From: an uncultured Clostridium sp.
GTDB taxonomy: Bacteria; Bacillota; Clostridia; TANB77; CAG-508
Assembly: GCA_900556945.1 (NCBI GenBank)
Contig: USQP01000072.1
Span: forward strand, 1-5,285
DNA length: 5,285 bases
Direction: 5' to 3'
This document shows, one piece after another, positions 1 to 5,285 of this stretch. Under the pieces are notes generated by a model, which was given only the letters and a program-made list of their open reading frames with translations, was not told the DNA's origin and ran no database searches. The position numbers and the translations under genes were made by a program. Numbering within the stretch: position 1 is the stretch's first letter; every line of letters begins with the position of its first letter.

Positions 1-50
1 GATCTACACTTCTAGCTTCGTCGGCAGCGTCAGATGTGTATAAGAGACAG
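1..50 (+). other. Illumina Nextera P5-side adapter (non-genomic)
   Basis: Artificial sequence. Positions 1-9 (GATCTACAC) are the end of the P5 flow-cell sequence. Positions 10-17 (TTCTAGCT) are an 8-base i5 index, which I recall as Nextera XT S515. Positions 18-31 (TCGTCGGCAGCGTC) are the Nextera read-1 adapter. Positions 32-50 (AGATGTGTATAAGAGACAG) are the 19-bp hyperactive Tn5 mosaic end. Genomic sequence starts at 51. The mosaic end here is library chemistry and not a natural transposon. Read on the minus strand it encodes the tell-tale peptide SYTHLTLPT and supplies an in-frame stop at 4-6. Confidence 0.99.
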
Positions 51-318
51 CTGTTGTCCACCAATAATCATGATTTCCTTTTAGTAAAAGTTTCTTTCCT
101 GGCAAACCATTTAAATAAGAAAAATCCATATCTGTATCTTTTAAATAAGTAGCCCATGAAAAGTCACCTGGCATTATCACTAAGTCTTCTTCTCTTACTT
201 TTTCTATCCAATCTTTCTTTATTTTCTCTTCATGACCTTCCCAATTGTTTCCAAATATGCTCATTGGTTTATTTTCTTTAAAAGATAAATGTAAATCTCC
301 TATGGTATAAATTGACAT
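51..318 (-). CDS. metallophosphoesterase, COG1768-like, N-terminal part only
   Basis: Predicted calcineurin-like metal-dependent phosphohydrolase, probably cytoplasmic because no signal peptide is visible; its substrate is unknown. About 89 natural residues remain of a family protein that I recall as roughly 230 residues. Visible metal-site motifs, in order, are GDLHLS near residue 7 (the D-x-H motif), PGDFSW near 51 (GD) and KGNHDYWW near 80 (GNHD). The later histidine motifs are missing because the window ends. The start is ATG at 316-318, preceded by AAGGAG at 327-332 with an 8-nt spacer. The open frame continues to position 4, but every residue after WWTT (the codon spanning base 51, then VSYTHLTLPTKLEV) comes wholly or partly from adapter and must not be annotated. 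It lies 42 bp downstream of tsaD on the same strand, with no terminator seen between them, so co-transcription is likely. The family assignment by motif is secure; COG1768 membership is from memory of its N-terminal pattern (DLHLSF, WEGHEEKI). Confidence 0.88.
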
Positions 319-326
319 AGATTTTT

Positions 327-332
327 CTCCTT
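327..332 (-). promoter_or_regulatory. ribosome binding site of the metallophosphoesterase
   Basis: Minus-strand AAGGAG lies 8 nt before the ATG at 316-318. It fixes the start of the truncated phosphoesterase and shows that the gene is translated independently of tsaD, whose stop codon is at 361-363. Confidence 0.8.
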
Positions 333-360
333 CCTTTGCTATATCTTTTTATTCTCAATT

Positions 361-1358
361 TCACAACTTTAAATTTGGCACTGCATTTAAATCTAATTCA
401 TTTCTTCTTCCTGAAATAAAATTATAATAACCTGCCGATGCTATCATAGCTGCATTATCGGTACATAGTTTTAAATCTGGCATATAGACTTCTATTCCTT
501 CTTTTTTTAGTGCTAAAAATTCTTTTCTGATATAAGAATTACTTGATACTCCTCCCGCTAACGTCAATTTTTTAATTCCTGTTTGATCTATTGCTTTTTT
601 TACATTTTCCATTAATGTATCTGTTACATTTCTTTCAAAACTTGCACATAAATCCGCTTGATTAATATCTGGATTTTTATGATGCAAATTGATTACCGCT
701 GTTTTTATTCCACTAAAGCTGAAGTCTAGTGTGTCTCCATCAAAATGTGTTTTAGGTAAATCTATGTTTGCCTGTCCCTCTTTCGCTAATTTATCTACTT
801 TTGGTCCCCCTGGATATCCAAGTCCTACTACTCTAGCAACTTTATCAAATGCTTCTCCGAATTGCATCGTCACGTGTTTTTCCTAATACTTCAAATTCAG
901 TATAATCCTTTACATGTACAATTTGAGTATTCCCTCCTGACATCATTACACAAAGAAATGGTGGTTCTAATTCTCTATATGTAATATAATTTGCCGCAAT
1001 ATGTCCTTCAATGTGATTCACTCCTACTAATGGCTTATTAATCGCAAAACTTAAAGCTTTTGCGTAGGAAAGTCCTACCAATAAAGCTCCTACTAATCCT
1101 GGTCCATAAGTAGGCGTAATGGCATCAATATCTTCAAATGTAATACACGCTTCTTCTATCGCCTTTTTAGTTACTCTTGAAATCGCTTCTATGTGATTTC
1201 TAGAAGCAATTTCTGGCACAACACCGCCATATTTTTCATGAATGGGAATTTGTGTATCGATTATGTTTGATAAAATCTCTCTTCCATTTTTTACAATTGC
1301 TACTGATGTTTCATCACAACTTGATTCAATTCCGCATTGTTAATATATCTTTTTTCAT
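361..1358 (-). CDS. tsaD: TsaD, tRNA N6-threonylcarbamoyladenosine transferase (two frameshifts in this sequence)
   Basis: TsaD (older names Gcp, YgjD) transfers the threonylcarbamoyl group from threonylcarbamoyl-AMP to A37 of ANN-decoding tRNAs, working in the cytoplasm with TsaB and TsaE. Omitting two extra bases (G859 and G1334 on the plus strand) restores one 331-residue protein, close to the family's usual 335-340. It has the N-terminal ASKHA motif [10 protein letters not shown] at residues 9-18 and the metal-binding HIEGH at 115-119. MSGGNTQ follows at 139-145, then [20 protein letters not shown] at 163-182, SFSGIKTA at 213-220, LAGGVSSNS at 266-274 and [10 protein letters not shown] at 298-307, whose Asp is the third expected metal ligand. 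As given, the gene is split into three frames: up to 1335, 860-1333, and 361-858. The chosen start is ATG at 1356-1358; another in-frame ATG at 1365-1367 is equally possible. The stop is TGA at 361-363. Because the family is generally required and every motif is intact after correction, I favour sequence error over a true pseudogene. Confidence 0.93.
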
Positions 1359-1482
1359 ATTTGTCATTCTCTTTGTTAGCCTTTTTCCACTAACACTTCT
1401 CCCTTCCTCCCATAATCTTAAAATTCTTTTACTAATTTTGCCCATCTCTATCCTATAAGTTACTAATTTATTTTATCTATAT
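1359..1482 (-). other. leader region of tsaD with an ambiguous start
   Basis: This is the gap between the inverted repeat and the tsaD start. The tsaD frame is open upstream to an ATG at about 1442-1444, which would add some 28 residues (MGKISKRILRLWEEG...) that do not look like TsaD. The SD-like AGGATAGAG sits directly before it. A much stronger purine tract, GGGAGGAAGGGAG, lies at about 1398-1410, but no in-frame ATG follows it at normal spacing. The nearest codons to it are GTGs in another frame that reach a stop within six codons. Only a weak AAAGAG precedes the ATGs at 1365-1367 and 1356-1358. I see no convincing promoter. A third base error here could explain the mismatch between the best ribosome binding site and the start. 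Confidence 0.35.
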
Positions 1483-1542
1483 ATTGAAGAACAGGTTTTT
1501 AAACACCCAAAGTAAACGGATATCTAAAACCTGCTCTTCAAT
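1483..1542. repeat. inverted repeat / long hairpin abutting the M50 protease stop codon
   Basis: The arms at 1483-1499 (ATTGAAGAACAGGTTTT) and 1526-1542 (AAAACCTGCTCTTCAAT) are complementary over 17 bp with one exception, around a 26-nt loop. The exception is a G-U wobble in minus-strand RNA but an A-C mismatch in plus-strand RNA, so the structure fits the minus-strand transcript coming out of the M50 gene. The outer arm overlaps the first base of the M50 stop triplet (1542-1544). There is no U-tract after the stem on either strand, so it is not a textbook intrinsic terminator. It may be a weak terminator, an RNA-processing or stabilising hairpin, or a small dispersed repeat. Confidence 0.7.
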
Positions 1543-2279
1543 TATCCTATTATCAATTTTCCTAAACTCAAAATTCCTGTTGTAATCCAATTAATTGCAG
1601 GTGATATAATAATTCCTGCGATTCCTGTTATCCATAATACTACAAATATAAGAGAAAATAATTGCTCATTGTTTACAAACCACTCTTTTGCTTTATATGG
1701 TAAAAATGGCATGATAATTTTTGAACCATCTAACGGTGGTAAAGGTATTAGGTTAAATACTCCTAATCCAATATTGGTCGATATAGTAGCAGATATTAAC
1801 AACATAATAATTCCACCAATCGTTGAAGATAAGAATTCAGCTCCTGCAAATCTATAAATCGCATAATAAATTAAAGTAAATACAATGGCAAGAAGTAAAT
1901 TCATAATTGGGCCTGCTGCTGATACAATTGCTTCGCCTTTTTCCATCGATATTTTTCTTGTATAATTTCTTGGATTAACATGAACTGGCTTTCCCCAACC
2001 AAATCCAGCAAATAATAACATAAGTGAACCGATTGGATCTAAGTGGTCAAATGGATTCAAACTTAATCTTCCTTCATTTTTTGCTGTGTTATCTCCCAAC
2101 TTATAAGCTGCAAATCCATGTGCAAATTCATGGAAAGTAATTGCAATTAATACCCCCGGTATACTTACTAATAATCCAAATAGAGCTCCTGGATTACTTA
2201 TATAATTAACTAGTGTCGTTAATACCATTATGGCTATCACAACATATATCACTCTTTTATCAAATGAAAAATTAAACAT
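1542..2279 (-). CDS. M50-family site-2-type membrane zinc metalloprotease
   Basis: Polytopic membrane protease of the M50B/SpoIVFB-like group, which cleaves membrane-embedded substrates; the substrate of this member is unknown. The 245 residues include the zinc-binding HEFAH at residues 50-54 within a hydrophobic helix (about 33-55). NPFDHLDPIGSLMLL is at 75-89, and the second active-site motif NLIPLPPLDG is at 176-185, with the Asp ligand at 184. Further hydrophobic segments lie at about 11-27, 84-95, 120-143, 151-175 and 205-228. There is no PDZ or CBS domain, so it is a compact short form, in contrast to RseP/RasP. The start is ATG at 2277-2279 after AAGGAG at 2286-2291, 6 nt away. It lies 132 bp downstream of lysS and upstream of tsaD on the same strand. 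Co-transcription with lysS is possible, but the inverted repeat between them may interrupt it. The family call is firm; the biological role is not deducible here. Confidence 0.93.
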   Translation of the reverse strand: MFNFSFDKRVIYVVIAIMVLTTLVNYISNPGALFGLLVSIPGVLIAITFHEFAHGFAAYKLGDNTAKNEGRLSLNPFDHLDPIGSLMLLFAGFGWGKPVHVNPRNYTRKISMEKGEAIVSAAGPIMNLLLAIVFTLIYYAIYRFAGAEFLSSTIGGIIMLLISATISTNIGLGVFNLIPLPPLDGSKIIMPFLPYKAKEWFVNNEQLFSLIFVVLWITGIAGIIISPAINWITTGILSLGKLIIG

Positions 2280-2293
2280 AATTCTCTCCTTTT

Positions 2294-2404
2294 TGAGACA
2301 CTTAAGGGACAGTGCTTAAATGTTTCATATTTTTTGTTACTTTTTGTCGTCTCAACATTTCGACATTTTTCTACTTTTTATATGAGACATTTAATCACTG
2401 TCCC
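2294..2404. repeat. nested inverted repeat, REP- or MITE-like, between lysS and the M50 gene
   Basis: The main arms at 2306-2330 (starting GGGACAGTG) and 2380-2404 (ending CACTGTCCC) are complementary at 23 of 25 positions, around a 49-nt interior. The left arm also takes part in a smaller palindrome: TGAGACACTTAA at 2294-2305 pairs at 10 of 12 positions with TTAAATGTTTCA at 2316-2327. The interior holds another short stem, TGTCG at 2345-2349 with CGACA at 2361-2365. A TGAGACA/TTAA motif recurs through the block. CTTAA occurs at 2301-2305 and again at 2411-2415, which could be a target-site duplication or chance. The pattern resembles the small palindromic GGGACAG...CTGTCCC repeats I recall from Firmicutes intergenic regions, some linked to RAYT-type transposases, but no transposase is present here. 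It ends just before the M50 ribosome binding site and may act as a terminator or RNA structure between the two genes. Confidence 0.75.
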
Positions 2405-2411
2405 CCTTGTC

Positions 2412-3917
2412 TTAATTTAAAGGTTTCATAGTTGGGAACAATAATACATCCCTAATAGACATGCTATCAGTTAAAAGCATAACTAATCTATCAATACCTA
2501 TACCTAATCCCCCTGTTGGAGGTAAACCAATTTCTAATGCTTGAATATAATCTTCATCCATCATTCCTGCTTCTTCGTCACCCGCTTCTTTAGCTTCTAC
2601 TTGTTTTTTAAATCTTTCATATTGGTCTATTGGGTCATTTAATTCTGAAAATGCATTTCCATATTCTCTTCCACCGATAAATACTTCAAATCTTTCTGTC
2701 ATTTTCTTATTATTTGGGCATTTCTTAGCAAGTGGTGATATCTCTACTGGATATTCATAAATAAAGGTTGGTTGAATTAGCGTTTTTTCTACATATTCAT
2801 CAAAGAATAAACTAATAACGTCTCCTCTTGTTTCCTTTGTTTTGTCTGGTATTTCAATTTCTCTTTCCTTTGCTAATTGAACCGCTTCTTCATCTGAATT
2901 GATTTTATCGAAGTCTATTCCACACGCTTCTTTTATAGATTCTATCATTGTCATTCTCTTCCATCCTGGAGCTAAATCAATTTCTTGACCTTGATATGTA
3001 ATTTTTGTTTTTCCTAACACTTCTTGTGCTGTTCTAGAGAAAATTTCTTCTGTTATATCCATCATATCATGAAAATCCTGGTATGCAGCATATAATTCAA
3101 GCATTGTAAATTCAGGATTATGTCTAATGTCCATTCCTTCGTTTCGAAATACTCTTCCTATTTCATATACTTTATCAAATCCACCTACAATTAATCTTTT
3201 TAAGTTTAATTCTAATGCTATTCTTAAATACATATCAATTGATAGTGCGTTATGGTGTGTAATAAATGGTTTTGCTGTTGCACCCCCTGATATTGTATTT
3301 AATACTGGTGTTTCTACTTCTAAATAGTTCTTTTCTTCTAGAATTTGTCTAATTTTACTAATAATTTTGCTTCTTAATACAAAATTTTCTTTTACTTCTG
3401 GGTTCACAATTAAATCTGTGTATCTTTGTCTATATCTCAAATCTGGATCTTTCAATCCATGAAATTTTTCTGGTAATGGTCTTAGCGATTTAGAAAGTAA
3501 AGTTACTTCTTTTGCATGAACTGAAATTTCTTCTGTTCTTGTTTTAAATACAAAACCAGTAATTCCTATGAAATCTCCTATATCATAAGTTTTAAACGCT
3601 TTATAACTTTCTTCTCCTAAGTCATTGATACTTACATAACTTTGGATTTTTTCGTCACTGTCTTGAATTGTACAAAAAGATGCTTTTCCCATAATTCTTT
3701 TTGCTATAATTCTTCCTGCAACCGTTACATCTTTTTCAGCAAATTCATCATAATTTGCTTTAATTTCTCCTGCTGTATTAGTCCTATCAAATTTTGTTAT
3801 TTCATATGGATCTTTTCCTTGTTCTTGTAATTCTTTCAATTTATCTCTTCTTATTTGCATTAAATGATTAATATCTAACTCTTCTGCTGAGTTATTTTGA
3901 CTTTTATTTTCTTGCAT
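2412..3917 (-). CDS. lysS: lysyl-tRNA synthetase, class II
   Basis: Charges tRNA-Lys with lysine using ATP; cytoplasmic homodimer in the family. The complete 501-residue protein matches the usual length of bacterial LysS (about 490-505). An N-terminal OB-fold anticodon-binding domain covers roughly residues 63-142 ([18 protein letters not shown]...). The class II catalytic domain follows, with motif 1 around 188-206 ending in the conserved Pro of ETPVL. Motif 2 is [18 protein letters not shown] at 254-271, and motif 3 is [14 protein letters not shown] at 469-482. [13 protein letters not shown] at 387-399 and [15 protein letters not shown] at 415-429 are typical of LysS over AspRS or AsnRS. 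The start is ATG at 3915-3917 after AGAGGAG at 3926-3932, 8 nt away; the stop is TAA at 2412-2414. It has its own promoter and a leader of only about 25 nt, which leaves no room for a T-box. No frameshift or missing key residue is seen. Confidence 0.98.
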   Translation of the reverse strand: MQENKSQNNSAEELDINHLMQIRRDKLKELQEQGKDPYEITKFDRTNTAGEIKANYDEFAEKDVTVAGRIIAKRIMGKASFCTIQDSDEKIQSYVSINDLGEESYKAFKTYDIGDFIGITGFVFKTRTEEISVHAKEVTLLSKSLRPLPEKFHGLKDPDLRYRQRYTDLIVNPEVKENFVLRSKIISKIRQILEEKNYLEVETPVLNTISGGATAKPFITHHNALSIDMYLRIALELNLKRLIVGGFDKVYEIGRVFRNEGMDIRHNPEFTMLELYAAYQDFHDMMDITEEIFSRTAQEVLGKTKITYQGQEIDLAPGWKRMTMIESIKEACGIDFDKINSDEEAVQLAKEREIEIPDKTKETRGDVISLFFDEYVEKTLIQPTFIYEYPVEISPLAKKCPNNKKMTERFEVFIGGREYGNAFSELNDPIDQYERFKKQVEAKEAGDEEAGMMDEDYIQALEIGLPPTGGLGIGIDRLVMLLTDSMSIRDVLLFPTMKPLN

Positions 3918-3949
3918 TCAAATCTCTCCTCTTTATTTTTACTTTGTAT

Positions 3950-3978
3950 ATTATATAGTAAATCATGGAAAAAGTAAA
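3950..3978 (-). promoter_or_regulatory. predicted sigma-A promoter of lysS
   Basis: On the minus strand, a -35 box TTTACT (3973-3978, 4 of 6 matches to TTGACA) is followed by exactly 17 nt and a perfect -10 box TATAAT (3950-3955). The predicted start of transcription is near 3943, giving a leader of about 25 nt that contains the AGAGGAG ribosome binding site. It lies directly downstream of the terminator hairpin at 3991-4044, so lysS begins a new transcription unit. Confidence 0.75.
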
Positions 3979-3990
3979 GTTTTATCCATA

Positions 3991-4044
3991 AAAAACACCA
4001 TAATTATAATGAAGTACTACTATCATTTTTATTATAGTGTTTTT
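3991..4044 (-). terminator. hairpin terminator after the LamG surface protein gene
   Basis: The arms at 3991-4012 and 4023-4044 pair at 19 of 22 positions around a 10-nt loop (4013-4022). One of the three exceptions is a G-U wobble in minus-strand RNA but an unpaired C-A on the plus strand. In minus-strand RNA the structure ends in six U residues (complement of 3990-3995), as expected for an intrinsic terminator of the LamG gene that ends at 4104. The stem is AT-rich, with only GGUGU/ACACU providing GC pairs near the base. The plus strand also ends in T-runs (4040-4044 and 4046-4051), so it could work in both directions. Confidence 0.7.
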
Positions 4045-4103
4045 CTTTTTTGGATTTGTGTATTTTGTCTAATTTTAGAAATTTTACCTTTTGTCAATAT
4101 TCT

Positions 4104-5237
4104 TTATTCCATTCCAAATCTTTCTCTGTCTAATTCATAATTATGTTGAATTTCTTCATCTGTTAGTACTCTATTATAGATTCTAACCGCTTGTACTGAT
4201 CCATATAATGTTCTATTCTGTTCTTGCCATTGCCAACCTCTCCCTACTCGAACTTTTGAATCTTCTATGTTAGTCGTAAAAGTTGCTGAGCCTGTATAAG
4301 TATTTAAAATATTCCTTCCATTATAGTTCATTTTTCCTATATCTGTATCTCCATTTTTAATTTGCCCCACTTTCGTTTTTCTAAAAGACATATAAGATAT
4401 TTTTCCTATCAAATTAATTTCTTCATCTGAATAAATACCATTATTGCAAAAAGTTGTATACATTTTGTTGTTATCCCTATGATATCCAAAAATGCATAAT
4501 CTTCCTACAGTTGTACTTGAACTTCCCCACCATGCCGGTTGAGAAACTGGATATGCAGAATAATTTGGATTTTTTCCGTCTTCCCACAAATTTGATACTG
4601 TTTCTATTGTAAAATTAGCATCTCCTGAAATCCCTATATTATTAGTTGATTCTATATAAGAATCATTGTGTAAAAATACATATCCATTTTCTTCTTGACT
4701 ATAATAACCTTTATCTGTGTCAGTAACAGTATCTGGATTGTTATTAATATTGTAAAATATACCATCATTGTTATTTCCGCTTAAATCTTCCCATGAAGTT
4801 GCATTTAGATTATTGCCACTCCTTGTATTTTCTATTCCATCATATCTAAGTACTAGTCCCTCACTTATATAATTATTACTTGTTATTACTTTTTCTTCTT
4901 CTGATTCCACTGTTCCATTTGCTATTTTAATATTATAATAGCCTTCTTGATTAACAATAAAGCCTAAATCTTCACTCGTATTCCAATAAGTTTCCCCTTC
5001 TAATTGATAATTAACCTGCCATTTGTCTATATAACCACCATATTGAATATTAGATACCGTTATTCTCCACTTATTATCGCCAATACTTTCTACACTCGTA
5101 TCAAAGACTGGTAAAGTAATTTCTCCACTTTTATCTTCATACTCTACATTATATAAACCATTTGGTAATTGCTCTAACGTATAATAAATTTCGTCCCCAT
5201 CTTGAAATCCTTCATAACTTATTACACTTCTTTTCTC
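4104..5237 (-). CDS. LamG/jelly-roll-domain surface protein, C-terminal 377 residues
   Basis: C-terminal part of a large, probably exported or cell-surface protein; the N-terminus, including any signal peptide, lies beyond the window. After removing the adapter-derived MYKRQ, the natural part starts at EKRSVISYEG. Roughly the first 120 residues look like one or two beta-sandwich (Ig- or fibronectin-like) repeats, with alternating hydrophobic strands such as KWRITVSNIQ and KWQVNYQL. A concanavalin A-like/LamG jelly roll follows from about SEGLVLRYDGI to RIYNRVLTDEEI, with the typical WEDLSGNNNDGIF near its start and GSVQAVRIYNRVLTDEEIQH at its end. The protein stops soon after (RERFGME) without an LPXTG motif or membrane anchor, so attachment, if any, must come from the N-terminal side or be non-covalent. 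Such domains often bind glycans or host surfaces, but no ligand can be inferred here. The stop is TAA at 4104-4106, followed by a terminator. The gene is transcriptionally separate from lysS. Confidence 0.85.
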   Translation of the reverse strand, partial: EKRSVISYEGFQDGDEIYYTLEQLPNGLYNVEYEDKSGEITLPVFDTSVESIGDNKWRITVSNIQYGGYIDKWQVNYQLEGETYWNTSEDLGFIVNQEGYYNIKIANGTVESEEEKVITSNNYISEGLVLRYDGIENTRSGNNLNATSWEDLSGNNNDGIFYNINNNPDTVTDTDKGYYSQEENGYVFLHNDSYIESTNNIGISGDANFTIETVSNLWEDGKNPNYSAYPVSQPAWWGSSSTTVGRLCIFGYHRDNNKMYTTFCNNGIYSDEEINLIGKISYMSFRKTKVGQIKNGDTDIGKMNYNGRNILNTYTGSATFTTNIEDSKVRVGRGWQWQEQNRTLYGSVQAVRIYNRVLTDEEIQHNYELDRERFGME

Positions 5238-5285
5238 CTGTCTCTTATACACATCTCCGAGCCCACGAGACGCGTAGTAATCTCG
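5238..5285 (+). other. Illumina Nextera P7-side adapter (non-genomic)
   Basis: Artificial sequence. Positions 5238-5256 (CTGTCTCTTATACACATCT) are the Tn5 mosaic end in reverse orientation. Positions 5257-5271 (CCGAGCCCACGAGAC) are the Nextera read-2 adapter. Positions 5272-5279 (GCGTAGTA) are an 8-base i7 index, which I recall as N719. Positions 5280-5285 (ATCTCG) begin the P7 sequence. Genomic sequence ends at 5237. On the minus strand the mosaic end contributes the false N-terminus MYKRQ to the LamG open frame. Confidence 0.99.

Noticed and set aside
32..50. Tn5 mosaic ends (also 5238-5256), which would suggest a natural transposon flanking the region
   Set aside because: They are joined directly to Nextera read adapters, 8-base indexes and P5/P7 sequence, so they are library artefacts.
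845..873. Programmed ribosomal frameshift in tsaD
   Set aside because: There is no slippery heptamer or stimulatory structure at the shift, TsaD is not known to use frameshifting, and a second similar shift is present at 1334.
689..1458. Plus-strand open frames opposite tsaD (689-886 and 1252-1458)
   Set aside because: They are antisense shadows in low-complexity AT-rich sequence, with no recognisable domain, and tsaD on the other strand is unambiguous.
1669..3830. Plus-strand open frames opposite the M50 gene and lysS (1669-1857, 3127-3327, 3642-3830)
   Set aside because: They lie fully inside well-supported minus-strand genes and their translations show no family motifs.
4092..4097. Perfect minus-strand TTGACA just after the LamG stop as an additional promoter
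   Set aside because: No acceptable -10 box lies 16-18 nt downstream; the nearest, TAAAAT, is at 14 nt, and the terminator hairpin follows.
3918..4103. T-box or lysine riboswitch upstream of lysS
   Set aside because: The leader after the predicted promoter is only about 25 nt, and no T-box consensus sequence is seen.
1..5285. CRISPR array, tRNA or rRNA genes, toxin-antitoxin or defence genes
   Set aside because: No regularly spaced direct repeats, no cloverleaf or rRNA sequence, and every sizeable minus-strand frame has a clear non-defence family assignment.

Overview
The window is an AT-rich stretch of a low-GC Gram-positive bacterium, most likely an uncultured, possibly gut-associated member of the Clostridia. 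This rests on the base composition, the strong AAGGAG-type ribosome binding sites, the standard genetic code, the family resemblance of the proteins, and a LamG-type surface protein whose C-terminus (IYNRVLTDEEIQHNYE...ERFG) is a style common in gut Firmicutes. No species can be named from the sequence alone.

Both ends are not genomic. Positions 1-50 and 5238-5285 are Illumina Nextera adapters, including the Tn5 mosaic ends and both 8-base sample indexes. The natural insert is therefore 51-5237. The terminal open frames run into the adapters and would give chimeric proteins (one ending ...SYTHLTLPTKLEV, one beginning MYKRQ) if annotated naively.

All five genes lie on the minus strand, so in transcription order they run right to left. 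First is the C-terminal part of a LamG/jelly-roll surface protein (4104-5237), followed by a hairpin terminator (3991-4044). Next is a clear sigma-A-type promoter (3950-3978) and lysS, lysyl-tRNA synthetase (2412-3917). A 132-bp gap carrying a strong, nested inverted repeat (2294-2404) leads to an M50 site-2-type membrane metalloprotease (1542-2279). A second inverted repeat touches that gene's stop codon (1483-1542). Then comes tsaD, for the t6A tRNA modification (361-1358), which is interrupted by two apparent single-base insertions. Last is the N-terminal third of a COG1768-like metallophosphoesterase (51-318), 42 bp behind tsaD and probably co-transcribed with it.

Functionally this is a mostly housekeeping region: two genes serve translation (tRNA charging, and t6A37 modification of ANN-decoding tRNAs), with a membrane protease, a phosphohydrolase and a cell-surface protein beside them. 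I see no defence system, CRISPR array, prophage, biosynthetic cluster or RNA gene, and nothing that amounts to a new biological system. The points worth checking are the adapter ends, the paired tsaD frameshifts with a shared local context, and the intergenic inverted repeats.
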